Under the pieces are notes generated by a model that searched no databases, had not been told where the DNA came from, and worked only from the letters and a program-made list of their open reading frames with translations. Below, piece after piece: positions 1 to 7,425 of a stretch of DNA of 20,295 nt. Positions within the stretch are counted from its first letter, which is position 1; each line of letters begins with the position of its first letter. Position numbers and translations under genes: made by a program. The stretch lies in the NCBI GenBank assembly GCA_005878635.1, contig VBLS01000006.1, forward strand, positions 1-20,295, in the 5' to 3' direction. The DNA comes from Methanobacteriota archaeon (GTDB lineage Archaea; Thermoplasmatota; Thermoplasmata; RBG-16-68-12).

Positions 1-1
1 C

Positions 2-1228
2 GTCGTCCGTTGGGCTTCGCAGGCCGGCGTTAAAATCGTGCCCTGGGGCGGAGGCACCGGCCTCATGGGAGGGGCACGGTCCTCGTCGGATTCCGTCGTC
101 CTTGATCTCCGAGGAATGCATCGGGTCCGGGCGCTGGACCCGCGATCATGCACCGCGACGGTCGAGGCCGGAATCGTCTTGGAAACGTTGGATCGCCGCC
201 TCCGGGACAAGCGCCTGACGTTGGGGCATGACCCGTGGTCGCGACCGCGGGCGACCGTCGGCGGGGCGATCGGGACGAACGGCCTCGGCTATGCGGGCTA
301 TCTTCGCGGGACGATGGGAGATCAAATCCTCGGCCTGGAGGCCGTGCTCGCGGACGGCACCGTGATTCGGACGCGGGCCGTGGCGCGGTCCACTTCGGGC
401 CTCGACCTGAAGCGCCTCTTCATCGGGACCGAGGGTACGTTGGGCATCGTGACCGCGGCGACACTCCGCGTCTTCCCGATTCCGGAGAAAGAGGAAATCC
501 GCGCGTGGCGTCTCCGAGACTTCCCGACGGGTTTCGAATGCCTCTCGGCCCTGTACGATGACGGCCTAACGCCGAGCGTGATGGACTTCGAGGAGACGTT
601 CGAGGGACCCGCCCTCCCTTGGGGGAGCGGCGGCGGCCCGCCGACGCTGTACCTGGGTTTCGCGGGCAATGCCGATGTCGTCGCCGCGTCGTGGAAGACC
701 GCGCGGCGTCGTCTCGGGACGGCGCGCGCCACCGTGCTTCCGGACCGCGAGGCCCGGGAATATTGGAAGGGACGTCATGATATCATCTACTATCACGATG
801 AGGTTTCTCCGGGCGTCACCCGTGCCGATGTTGCGTTGAAAGACACGGTGTTCGACTACGTGCACGTGGCCCTCCCGCGATCGAAGATCCCGGCTTTCCG
901 ACGGTCGGCGCTCTCGATCGTTCGCCGACATGGCGCGCACCCGATCGGATTCGGCGTGTGGACGCAACCCGAGCTCGTTTCCATGGAGATCATGCATCCC
1001 GCCCTGGGGGATAGGGCCGCCGCGAGGGCGGCCGTTGCGGCGGCGATCGACGATGCGATTCGCCGAGCCCACGCCCTCGGCGGCTCCATGGAATACGTCC
1101 ACGGCGTCGGCCTCAAGTTAGCCCATCTTCTCCCGGAGGAGCTCGGGACGGGAGCGGATCTCTGGCGACGGGTCAAGAAGGCCCTCGATCCCTCCGACCT
1201 CTTGAATCCGGGGAAGCTTGGGCTGTAA
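2..1228 (+). CDS. FAD-linked oxidase, GlcD / D-lactate dehydrogenase / AGPS-like (5' end outside window)
   Basis: The frame is open to the window edge and already inside the FAD-binding domain, so the gene is 5'-partial; the GTG at 38 lies inside the conserved motif and is not the start. The FAD-binding PCMH signature is visible as IVPWGGGTGLMGGA, followed by GTEGTLGIVTAATL. The C-terminal oxidase domain holds a GGSMEYVHGVGLK motif (the conserved HGxG region) and ends in the typical DPSDLLNPGKLGL. Members oxidise 2-hydroxyacids such as glycolate or D-lactate, or exchange an acyl group for an alkyl group (alkyl-DHAP synthase), using FAD. The substrate cannot be read from the sequence; a 2-hydroxyacid oxidase is the default. 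The gene stands alone here: downstream is an AT-rich promoter for an unrelated membrane pair. Confidence 0.85.
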   Translation, partial: VVRWASQAGVKIVPWGGGTGLMGGARSSSDSVVLDLRGMHRVRALDPRSCTATVEAGIVLETLDRRLRDKRLTLGHDPWSRPRATVGGAIGTNGLGYAGYLRGTMGDQILGLEAVLADGTVIRTRAVARSTSGLDLKRLFIGTEGTLGIVTAATLRVFPIPEKEEIRAWRLRDFPTGFECLSALYDDGLTPSVMDFEETFEGPALPWGSGGGPPTLYLGFAGNADVVAASWKTARRRLGTARATVLPDREAREYWKGRHDIIYYHDEVSPGVTRADVALKDTVFDYVHVALPRSKIPAFRRSALSIVRRHGAHPIGFGVWTQPELVSMEIMHPALGDRAAARAAVAAAIDDAIRRAHALGGSMEYVHGVGLKLAHLLPEELGTGADLWRRVKKALDPSDLLNPGKLGL

Positions 1229-1302
1229 ACCTTCAGCGGCGCGCGATTCCGTGCCCCGCCCAATGGTCGTTTGCGAAACGTATATTAGTTCCCTATTCAG
1301 CG

Positions 1303-1316
1303 TAATATATATAAAT
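1303..1316 (+). promoter_or_regulatory. TATA-box promoter of the small membrane-protein pair
   Basis: This AT-rich run (core ATATATAAAT, 1307-1316) stands out in a GC-rich region. A start about 25 nt downstream would give a leader of roughly 14 nt before the ATG at 1351. A second AT-rich patch at 1281-1288 could be an alternative box. Confidence 0.55.
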
Positions 1317-1350
1317 CTGAACATAACTTCGCCCTCAAGGGCTGAATCGG

Positions 1351-1713
1351 ATGCAACCACCACCACCGATGATGCGCGGGCCGATGTTCATGGACCGACG
1401 CCGACTCGTGGGCCTGATGATTATCTTGGGACTGTTCTTGTTGCTCGTGGGGGCGATGTTAACGGATCTCAGCCGGACGCGGGTTGCGGGCACCGAACCC
1501 CCGGAGGCGATAGCCGCCCGGGAGAACCTCGGCCTCGTCTGGGGACCGCTCGCGGGCCATTGGGGAATGTTCTTCCTCGTGTTCGGGCTCCTCGCCGCCG
1601 CGGTGTTCATGGAAGACATCGACGTGTTCGCGAGGCTCTTCCTGATCATCCTCGGATTCCTGGCGCTCCTGTTGATCCTGGCAAGCTCCACGACAATCTT
1701 CGGCGTGCCGTAG
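1351..1713 (+). CDS. Small integral membrane protein, three predicted helices
   Basis: I do not recognise the family. The 120-residue product has a proline/methionine-rich N-terminus, then three hydrophobic stretches at about residues 19-40, 68-90 and 96-118. A polar loop (about 41-67) separates helices 1 and 2. No catalytic or metal-binding motif is visible. The start is the first ATG after the TATA box; in-frame ATGs at residues 7, 8, 12 and 14 are alternatives and there is no clear Shine-Dalgarno sequence. The next gene begins 16 nt downstream with its own ribosome site and has a similar size and topology, so the two probably form an operon and may act together in the membrane. Function unknown. 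Confidence 0.7.
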   Translation: MQPPPPMMRGPMFMDRRRLVGLMIILGLFLLLVGAMLTDLSRTRVAGTEPPEAIAARENLGLVWGPLAGHWGMFFLVFGLLAAAVFMEDIDVFARLFLIILGFLALLLILASSTTIFGVP

Positions 1714-1729
1714 AATCGGAGGGACGGCA

Positions 1730-2041
1730 ATGCCAGGATTCGCAGAGAAACTCTGGGAGATGGGCCGGACGCCCTCGCAACATCTGAGCCTCCTGGTCTT
1801 CGGTCTCGTCGCCCTCCTGACCGGCCTCATCAGTCGCTCGATGTTGGCGGTCGTGGGAAGCGCCGGGGGAATGGCTGCGCTCTCCTTGGCGGCCTCGTTC
1901 CTCGTCGGCGTCGGAGGATTCTTCGTCACCTTGGCGCTGTTCCTCGGCGCCTATACCGCAGACGGCGAATCGTGGACCACGACCGTGTGGCGCATCGCGC
2001 AGCTGTTGGCGGCCGTGCTCATCCTGATCTTCGTCTTTTGA
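1730..2041 (+). CDS. Small integral membrane protein, partner of the preceding gene
   Basis: The 103-residue product is almost entirely hydrophobic after residue 17, with three or four predicted helices (about 18-38, 39-75 as one or two, and 85-103). It ends directly in the membrane segment LILIFVF with no tail. A purine-rich GGAGGG sits 5-10 nt before the ATG, giving a good ribosome site. This fits a second operon gene that is not leaderless, 16 nt after the previous stop. No family recognised and no functional residues visible. A strong hairpin follows the stop. Confidence 0.7.
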   Translation: MPGFAEKLWEMGRTPSQHLSLLVFGLVALLTGLISRSMLAVVGSAGGMAALSLAASFLVGVGGFFVTLALFLGAYTADGESWTTTVWRIAQLLAAVLILIFVF

Positions 2042-2059
2042 GCGTGACGTTCCAGGCGT

Positions 2060-2080
2060 CGGCGGCGATCTAGGCCGCCG
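2060..2080. terminator. Hairpin between convergent genes
   Basis: CGGCGGC and GCCGCCG pair perfectly (7 bp) around the loop GATCTAG, between the + membrane gene ending at 2041 and the - gene ending at 2113. A CCCCTTT run follows on the + strand. The position suits a terminator, though archaeal termination usually relies on T-tracts rather than hairpins. Confidence 0.35.
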
Positions 2081-2112
2081 CGTCCCCTTTCGCCCGCATG
2101 GTCTGGTGAGCG

Positions 2113-3213
2113 CTACTTGGCGACGCCCGCGTTCACGGACAGGATGGGCGCGAGGAAGTTGGCGATCATCTTCCAGGATTCTCCTTCGTCGCGGCTCGCG
2201 AACAACTGCCCCGTGTTCGTGCCCACATAGATCCCAATCGGATCCTCCGGATCGGTGGACATCCCTTCGCGGAGGACGCCCATGAACGCGTTCGCGGGGA
2301 GCCCTTTCGTCTCGCGGCGCCAGGACTTGCCCGCATTCGCGGTCTTCCATACGGCCATCTGCCCCTTCGGAAAGACACGGTTCTCCCCACCGATTAGCGG
2401 TGTGACGAAGGCGGTATGCTTCCGGTTCGGATCGGCTGCGATGGGGAATCCGAAATCCGAGGGCAGCCCTTTGGTGACCTCCGTCCAAGCCCCGCCGTCC
2501 GGTCCCCGATGGTAGGTCCCGCAGTGGTTCTGCTGGAAGATCGATCCGTCGCCCGAGCCGTCCCACGTGAGTTTGTGGACGCATTGGCCCCATTCGGGGT
2601 ACTTGTTCGGCATGAACTCCGCGCGCACGCCGCGGTTTTCGGTCGTCCAACTCCGGCCCCCGTCCTTCGACTCGAAGGTGCCGACGGAACTGATTCCCGC
2701 GAGCAGGTGGCGCGGCTTGCGCGGGTCGACCAGGACCGAGTGCAAGCAGAGTCCGCCGAAACCGGGCTGCCAGTCCTTCCGCGTCGGATGGTAGTTCAGG
2801 GCGTCGATGTCCCCCCAGGTTTCGCCCCGGTCCTCGCTGCGGAAGAGGGCCGCGGGTTCCACCCCAGCATAGATCGTCTCCGGCTCGTCCGCGGGGCCCG
2901 GCTCGAGGTGCCAGACGCGCGTGACCGCGAGTCCCGAGCCGTCCTTGAATTTCGGCGCATGCGCGGTCGCTTTGAGCGACTCACCTGCTCGGCCCCGGTA
3001 CACCGCCGGTCCCCACGGCTCCGAGCCGTGTGGGGCCGCCGCGTACGCGGTGCGGCCATCCCGAGGATCGAGGATGAAGTGATAGACGGTGGCGCCCGGC
3101 ACATACGGACCGGCCATCGTCCACTTCCTCCGATCCGGGGAGTGGAAGATGAAACCACCTTTCTTCGTCCCGACGGACACCACGACACTGCCTTTCTTGA
3201 TTGCGCCGGCCAC
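2113..3213 (-). CDS. BNR/Asp-box beta-propeller protein (sialidase-like fold)
   Basis: The roughly 366-residue product carries repeated Asp-box motifs (S/T-x-D-x-G-x-S/T-W): a degenerate one at the N-terminus, then FRSEDRGETW, FESKDGGRSW, WKTANAGKSW and FASRDEGESW. This spacing marks a six- or seven-bladed propeller as in exo-alpha-sialidases and VPS10-like domains. I see no sialidase active-site arginine triad, so an enzymatic role is not claimed. No signal peptide is evident, so it is probably cytoplasmic. The preceding MoaD-like gene stops 1 nt before GTG 3213, which has GGTGG 5 nt upstream. An earlier TTG at 3228 would overlap that gene and lacks a ribosome site. The two genes are therefore translationally coupled. 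Confidence 0.75.
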   Translation of the reverse strand: MAGAIKKGSVVVSVGTKKGGFIFHSPDRRKWTMAGPYVPGATVYHFILDPRDGRTAYAAAPHGSEPWGPAVYRGRAGESLKATAHAPKFKDGSGLAVTRVWHLEPGPADEPETIYAGVEPAALFRSEDRGETWGDIDALNYHPTRKDWQPGFGGLCLHSVLVDPRKPRHLLAGISSVGTFESKDGGRSWTTENRGVRAEFMPNKYPEWGQCVHKLTWDGSGDGSIFQQNHCGTYHRGPDGGAWTEVTKGLPSDFGFPIAADPNRKHTAFVTPLIGGENRVFPKGQMAVWKTANAGKSWRRETKGLPANAFMGVLREGMSTDPEDPIGIYVGTNTGQLFASRDEGESWKMIANFLAPILSVNAGVAK

Positions 3214-3214
3214 G

Positions 3215-3475
3215 CTAACCACCTGCAACGCTGGGGAGAATATGCACGACGTCCCCGGGCATGAGCGCCACCTCGCCGAGGGGCGTCATGACGAGTTCCT
3301 CGTTCACGAAGACGTTCACGTAGGGCCTTCGCGTCCCAGCTTCGTCCACGACGCGGTCGCGGATCCCGGGGAACGACGATTCGAGGGCGCGCAGCATCGC
3401 GTTGAGGTCCGATGCCTCGAGGACGACCTCGTCCTGTCCCCGGGTATAGGATCGAAGCGCCGGCGGGATTCGCAC
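3215..3475 (-). CDS. MoaD/ThiS-family ubiquitin-like sulfur carrier
   Basis: The 86-residue product has the size and pattern of MoaD: an N-terminal strand VRIPPALR, a central VNVFVNEE strand, the GDVVHILPSVAGG ending and a C-terminal Gly-Gly. In this family the terminal glycine is adenylated by a MoeB/ThiF/E1-like enzyme and carries sulfur as a thiocarboxylate, or is conjugated to proteins as in archaeal SAMPs. The GTG start is the only in-frame start giving a full domain; no Shine-Dalgarno sequence is visible. No molybdopterin or thiamine gene lies nearby. Its operon partner is the Asp-box propeller gene, so its role may not be cofactor synthesis. Confidence 0.75.
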   Translation of the reverse strand: MRIPPALRSYTRGQDEVVLEASDLNAMLRALESSFPGIRDRVVDEAGTRRPYVNVFVNEELVMTPLGEVALMPGDVVHILPSVAGG

Positions 3476-3607
3476 GAGGATGCCGGAACGGGCGAGTTCT
3501 TCGGACGATGCGCGGGACGTCGGTCGGTCCTCCCCGATCCCCCCATCTCCGCCTGCACGAAAAGGCTTTGGCCGACGTCGGCGGACCGACGGGCCTCCCG
3601 CAAAGGG

Positions 3608-3616
3608 TTAAATTAA
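3608..3616 (+). promoter_or_regulatory. TATA box of the NIF3-like gene (leaderless)
   Basis: TTAAATTAA is centred 25 nt before the ATG at 3637, which places the expected transcript start at or next to the start codon. Confidence 0.6.
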
Positions 3617-3636
3617 GAAACCGCTGCCGGGGCGCG

Positions 3637-4467
3637 ATGGACAGCCAGGAGATCCTAGCCCTCGCCCTCCACCTGGCGAATCAGTCGGAAGTTCCCGCGG
3701 ACACGACGATCAACGTGCCGGCGCGCGACGTGAGAAAGGTGCTGTTCGGCATCGATGTGGATGCGGCGGACCTCCTCTTCGCGAAAGAGAAGGGGTACGA
3801 TCTCGTCATCGCCCACCACCCGACGGGAGGAAGCGCGGTCCTCGGTCTGCCTGAGGTGTTTGCGAAACACGCGAGTATCCTGACGAGTCATGGCGTCCCC
3901 AAGGAGGCGGCCGATGCCGCCGTCCGGGAGATGCAGGAGGAGCGCGAGCCCCGCGTCCACGCGGAGAACTACGACCACCTGCCGTCGATGGCGCGGATGA
4001 TCGGGATCGGCCTGATGTGCATCCACAACCCGTGCGACGAGATCGGACGAAGGCTGATGGACGAGGCTTTGCGGGCCCAACTCCCGGAGAAACCGCGGGT
4101 GAGGGATGCGGTCGCGGTCCTCGAATCGATGCCGGAGTTCCGGTCGGCCCTGACACACATCGTGGTCCGCATGGGGACAACGGACCATCCTCTCGGAAAA
4201 TGGGCCGTCCACCACGGCGCCGGGACGAACGGAGGCGTCCCCGTCGCCCGCGCGGCGTTCGATCACGGAATCGACACGGTTTTCTACATCCACATCGATG
4301 CGGGGGCCCTCCGTCGGTTGTGGGAGGCCTACGGCCGCGAGGGCCCGAGGAACCTCGTGGTCACAGGGCACGTCGCTTCGGACAGCATCGGCATCAACGT
4401 CCTCGTCCGAGAGCTTCGCGCCCGCGGACTGCGCGTCGACACGTACAGCGGAATTGTCGACGTCTGA
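3637..4467 (+). CDS. NIF3-like dinuclear-metal protein
   Basis: The product of 276 residues has the NIF3 family landmarks. DLVIAHHPTGG (about residues 54-64) matches the metal-binding HHP motif, and a C-terminal VVTGHVASDSIG supplies the late Gly-His motif. The family includes YbgI and proteins annotated as GTP cyclohydrolase I type 2; most members have two bound metals and an uncertain substrate. The open frame runs upstream to 3412, but the ATG at 3637 is preceded at the right distance by a TATA box, and the upstream translation is low-complexity and arginine-rich. The 160-nt gap to the divergent MoaD-like gene holds this promoter. No partner gene suggests a substrate. Confidence 0.8.
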   Translation: MDSQEILALALHLANQSEVPADTTINVPARDVRKVLFGIDVDAADLLFAKEKGYDLVIAHHPTGGSAVLGLPEVFAKHASILTSHGVPKEAADAAVREMQEEREPRVHAENYDHLPSMARMIGIGLMCIHNPCDEIGRRLMDEALRAQLPEKPRVRDAVAVLESMPEFRSALTHIVVRMGTTDHPLGKWAVHHGAGTNGGVPVARAAFDHGIDTVFYIHIDAGALRRLWEAYGREGPRNLVVTGHVASDSIGINVLVRELRARGLRVDTYSGIVDV

Positions 4468-4490
4468 CTATGATTATTATGCTGAAGTGC

Positions 4491-4499
4491 GATAAAATT
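4491..4499 (+). promoter_or_regulatory. TATA-like box upstream of the HTH gene
   Basis: GATAAAATT is centred near 4495 and predicts a start near 4518-4522. A second AT-rich stretch, TGATTATTAT (4471-4480), would predict a start near the ATG at 4502. Which is used matters for the disputed gene start. Confidence 0.4.
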
Positions 4500-4616
4500 C
4501 AATGGTAAACCTTAACTACGCACTGGGATTACCCGAGGCCGAAGGGGTTCCTTCTGCCGTTTGAGATCGTCATCGTCAGCAACACCCCCCTGACGCCGCT
4601 GAAGGACATCGACGAT

Positions 4617-5009
4617 GTGGCCCTCCTCTTCCTCACGCAGATCGGGTACATCCCGAAGGGGTACGATCCGAAGACGGACGCGTCGAGCGTCCGGGATTCA
4701 GTGCCGTATCGGTTGTTCGTCGAGTGTCTCCTCGGCCGGATGGACAAGGGGTGGACCGTCGAGCAGCTTGCGGCGAAACTGAAGACGACCAAGGCGACGA
4801 TCTACCGGCACATCAACAAGCTCAAGGAGATGGACCTCCTCGACGAGGTCAACGTGAACGAGCGCGGCACGATCCGGAAGGGCTATCGGATCCGGTATGG
4901 GAACCTCTCGAAAGCCTGGAACTTCGTCGAATCGAACGTCGAGATCGCGATGGAGAACTATCGCAAGACCGTGGATCACCTGGCGAAGCTTGCGGAGCAG
5001 CGGAGGTGA
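4617..5009 (+). CDS. HTH-domain transcriptional regulator (true N-terminus unclear)
   Basis: The 130-residue product from GTG 4617 has an N-terminal conserved segment (FLTQIGYIPKGYDPKT) and then a helix-turn-helix at about residues 43-80. The recognition region is LAAKLKTTKATIYRHINKLKEMDLLDEV, of the ArsR/TrmB winged-helix type. A C-terminal helical part (about 95-130) may dimerise. The same frame is open and protein-like upstream: it reads a Pro/Phe-rich segment then FEIVIVSNTPLTPLKDIDDV back to 4509, just after an in-frame TAA at 4506. No ATG, GTG or TTG occurs between 4509 and 4617, so the annotated start is probably internal. Four nucleotides separate its stop from the next gene, which shares a ribosome site overlapping the stop; the two are an operon. 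Confidence 0.75.
   Translation: MALLFLTQIGYIPKGYDPKTDASSVRDSVPYRLFVECLLGRMDKGWTVEQLAAKLKTTKATIYRHINKLKEMDLLDEVNVNERGTIRKGYRIRYGNLSKAWNFVESNVEIAMENYRKTVDHLAKLAEQRR
5003..5009 (+). promoter_or_regulatory. Strong Shine-Dalgarno site overlapping the HTH stop codon
   Basis: GAGGTGA lies across the end of the HTH gene (stop at 5007-5009) and 4 nt before the ATG at 5014. It fixes that start over the earlier in-frame codons and implies translational coupling. Confidence 0.65.
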
Positions 5010-5013
5010 AAGA

Positions 5014-5289
5014 ATGGCAGACGACATCGTCTCCCTGACGAAGGGCTCCCGTTATCGGATCGAATCAATGGAGACCCGCGAACGCACGAAAGTAACGAAG
5101 GGGGTGTTCCGTGGCTACGCCACGATCGGGACGGACGACGCGGTCGTGATCGAGCTGGACGAGAGCCACCAGGAACTCAAGGGAAAGCTGCGGCTCATCC
5201 CGTTGCATGTGGTCCTCGCGGTCGACGTGCTCGAGCACGTCCCCGGTGAGGCCCCGAAGGTCGAGAAACACGGCACGATGTATGGGTAA
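5014..5289 (+). CDS. Small conserved-looking protein, possibly Sm-like or SH3-barrel
   Basis: The 91-residue product has an alternating strand pattern: KGSRYRIESM, KGVFRGYATIG, DAVVIELD, GKLRLIPLHVVLAVDVLE. That layout of short strands with a G-rich turn resembles small barrels such as Sm/LSm folds, but no diagnostic Sm motif is certain, so the fold is a suggestion. The frame is open back to 4897, but the ATG at 5014 has a near-perfect ribosome site. It is coupled to the HTH gene directly upstream, so it may be that regulator's partner or target. No membrane segment or cysteine is present. Function unknown. Confidence 0.65.
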   Translation: MADDIVSLTKGSRYRIESMETRERTKVTKGVFRGYATIGTDDAVVIELDESHQELKGKLRLIPLHVVLAVDVLEHVPGEAPKVEKHGTMYG

Positions 5290-5338
5290 AGGATGGCCCG
5301 GTGCCAAGGTTCATCCGACCCCGTGAGATGTCATACCT

Positions 5339-5872
5339 ATGACGGCGTCTCCGATCGATGCTCGGAGGATCCGATCACCCCGCGGATGGTTGGGCCTCGC
5401 GTTCCTCGCGGTCTGGCTCTACCTGATTTCTCAGTTGCTTCGGATCTTCCCCGCCGGGACGGCCGATGCGTTCGGCCTGACGGTCCCCGAGGCGAGGCAG
5501 GTCCTCGCGATCACCTCGGGCCTCGGGCAGATCGGATTGTTTGCCGGGCTCGTCGCCGCCTTGTGGCGTGCGAACCTCGCCGCGGGGGTCTCCGACACAG
5601 GAATTCGTGGGCTGGGCCTCGGCCTTGCAGGCGTCGGGATGCTGACCCTGTTCGAGATTGCCTTGTTCGTCGATTGGATCCGGGTCGCCAGTCCGCTCAC
5701 CGACCTCACACGATCCCCCGCCCTCGATGCGGGCATCATCACGGGCACCGCGGTCGTGTTCGCGGGTCTCGCCTCCCTCGGGGTCGGCCTGGCCCGAGCC
5801 GTTGACCTGTTCGGTCGATCGCGCGCCGCGGCTGTACCGCCCCCCGTGTCGCGATCGGAGGAGCCCAGCTGA
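5339..5872 (+). CDS. Four-helix integral membrane protein
   Basis: Not recognised. The 177-residue product has hydrophobic stretches at about residues 17-35, 54-80, 90-112 and 130-150, and a polar Ser/Pro-rich tail. The ATG at 5339 begins 49 nt after the previous gene and has only a weak purine stretch upstream. Its stop TGA (5870-5872) overlaps the CTG (5869-5871) proposed as the Elp3 start, and its last codons hold the Elp3 ribosome site GGAGGAG. The two are therefore probably co-transcribed and coupled, although nothing suggests a shared pathway. Confidence 0.7.
   Translation: MTASPIDARRIRSPRGWLGLAFLAVWLYLISQLLRIFPAGTADAFGLTVPEARQVLAITSGLGQIGLFAGLVAALWRANLAAGVSDTGIRGLGLGLAGVGMLTLFEIALFVDWIRVASPLTDLTRSPALDAGIITGTAVVFAGLASLGVGLARAVDLFGRSRAAAVPPPVSRSEEPS
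5857..5863 (+). promoter_or_regulatory. Shine-Dalgarno site that decides the Elp3 start
   Basis: GGAGGAG ends 5 nt before CTG 5869. No ATG, GTG or TTG lies in the Elp3 frame from the upstream stop at 5803 to ATG 6046, which is already inside conserved Elp3 sequence. Confidence 0.6.
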
Positions 5873-7425
5873 CCCTCGCGGGTCGCCTCGATGCCGATTT
5901 CGTCGAGGCCTTCATCGATCAGGTCCAACATCGGAGACCGGCGACGAAGGACGACCTGGAGCGGCTGAAGGTTCACGTCGCTCGGGCCCGGCGTCTCCGC
6001 GGCGTTCCCTCCGATGCCGCGATCCTCGAGCGTCTCCCGCCCTCGATGCGCGAGGGACTCGTCGACCTCCTCCGGGTGAAGCCCGCGCGAACGGCCAGCG
6101 GTGTGGCGGTCGTCACCGTGATGACGACGCCGCACGCCTGCCCCCATGGAGTGTGTACGTACTGTCCTGGAGGCCCGCGACTCGGGACGCCGCAGTCCTA
6201 TCTGGGCACCGAGCCGGCGGCCCGCCGCGCCGCGGACCATCGCTACGATCCTCGGTTGCAAGCGGAGGCGCGCCTCGCCTCGCTGCGGCGAATCGGGCAT
6301 GACACCGACAAGGTTGACCTGATCGTCTTGGGCGGGACCTTCACCGCCCTCGACCGCGCCTATCGCACTTCGTTCATCAAAGGTTGTTTCGACGGCCTGA
6401 ATGGGTCCGAGGCCCCGTCGCTCGTCGAAGCGCAAGATCGAAACGAATCGGCGAGGGCCCGATGCATCGGGCTCACGGTGGAAACGAAACCCGATTGCTT
6501 CTTGGGGTCCGAGGTCGAGGAGTCCTTGGCATTGGGGACCACCCGGGTCGAGATCGGGTTGCAGTCGACCCACGACGACGTCCTCGAACGGGTCCACCGA
6601 GGCCACACGGACGCGCAGAGCCGCCAGGCCCTGGCCCTTGCGAAGGAGGCGGGCCTGAAAGTCGGCGTCCACATGATGCCCGGCCTCCCCGGTTCCAATC
6701 TCGATCGCGACCTGGAATCGTTCCGCGAACTCTTCACGGATCCGGCCTACCGCCCGGATTTCCTCAAAATCTATCCGACCCTCGTCCTGCCCGGCACCGC
6801 GCTGCACGGCCTCTGGAAATCGGGACGCTACACGCCACTTCGGACGGACGAGGCCGTCGCGCTGATCGCTCGAGTGAAGGCGATCGTGCCTCGGTGGTGC
6901 CGGATCCAACGGGTGCAGCGCGAAATTGGCGCGCCCGACATCGAGGACGGGGTCACGCGAGGCGACCTGCGAGTTTTGGCCAAGGAGCGGCTTCGCTCGC
7001 AAGGCCTCGACTGCCACTGCATCCGATGCCGCGAGGTCGGCTTCCGGGGCATCGCTCCCCGACCCGAAGCTCTGTCCCTCCTCCGGATCGATTACGATTC
7101 GTCGGGGGGCCTCGAAATCTTCCTGAGCTTCGAAGATCCCGAGCGCGAGGTGCTCGTCGCCTATGCGCGACTCCGTATCGGCGGCTCCACCGCGACGGTC
7201 CGCGAGTTGAAAGTCGTCGGTCGGGTCGTGCCGATCCATGATCCCGCGGGGGCACGGTGGCAGCACCGCGGGCTCGGACGACGCCTTATGGCCGAATGCG
7301 AGCGGATCGCCTCCGAGGAGTTCGGCTTGCGGTCGATCCGCGTCACATCCGGGGTCGGCGTCCGAAGCTATTATCGCTCGCTCGGATACGATCTGAAGCG
7401 TCCGTACATGGAACGGCCGCTCTGA
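5869..7425 (+). CDS. elp3: Elp3-type tRNA uridine(34) carboxymethyl-transferase (radical SAM + GNAT)
   Basis: The product, 518 residues from CTG, matches archaeal Elp3 length. It starts with a helical domain (about 1-75), then the radical-SAM core with the C-x4-C-x2-C cluster ACPHGVCTYC (Cys91, 96, 99) preceded by SGVAVVTVMTTPH. A zinc-type CHCIRCREVG segment follows. The C-terminal GNAT domain has the acetyl-CoA loop QHRGLG (about 465-470) and YYRSLGY. Elp3 uses SAM and acetyl-CoA to modify wobble uridine 34 in tRNA; archaeal members act without the full Elongator complex. The CTG start has a strong ribosome site and overlaps the previous stop; starting at ATG 6046 would drop about 59 conserved residues. 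The gene abuts the convergent GTPase gene with no spacer. Confidence 0.92.
   Translation: MTLAGRLDADFVEAFIDQVQHRRPATKDDLERLKVHVARARRLRGVPSDAAILERLPPSMREGLVDLLRVKPARTASGVAVVTVMTTPHACPHGVCTYCPGGPRLGTPQSYLGTEPAARRAADHRYDPRLQAEARLASLRRIGHDTDKVDLIVLGGTFTALDRAYRTSFIKGCFDGLNGSEAPSLVEAQDRNESARARCIGLTVETKPDCFLGSEVEESLALGTTRVEIGLQSTHDDVLERVHRGHTDAQSRQALALAKEAGLKVGVHMMPGLPGSNLDRDLESFRELFTDPAYRPDFLKIYPTLVLPGTALHGLWKSGRYTPLRTDEAVALIARVKAIVPRWCRIQRVQREIGAPDIEDGVTRGDLRVLAKERLRSQGLDCHCIRCREVGFRGIAPRPEALSLLRIDYDSSGGLEIFLSFEDPEREVLVAYARLRIGGSTATVRELKVVGRVVPIHDPAGARWQHRGLGRRLMAECERIASEEFGLRSIRVTSGVGVRSYYRSLGYDLKRPYMERPL

Noticed and set aside
2113..3213. Secreted sialidase
   Set aside because: Asp-boxes alone do not show activity; the arginine triad and a signal peptide are not visible.
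5431..7266. Long minus-strand open frame of 611 codons opposite elp3
   Set aside because: It is antisense to a clear Elp3, has an arginine- and histidine-rich composition with no domain, and arises from high-GC codon bias.
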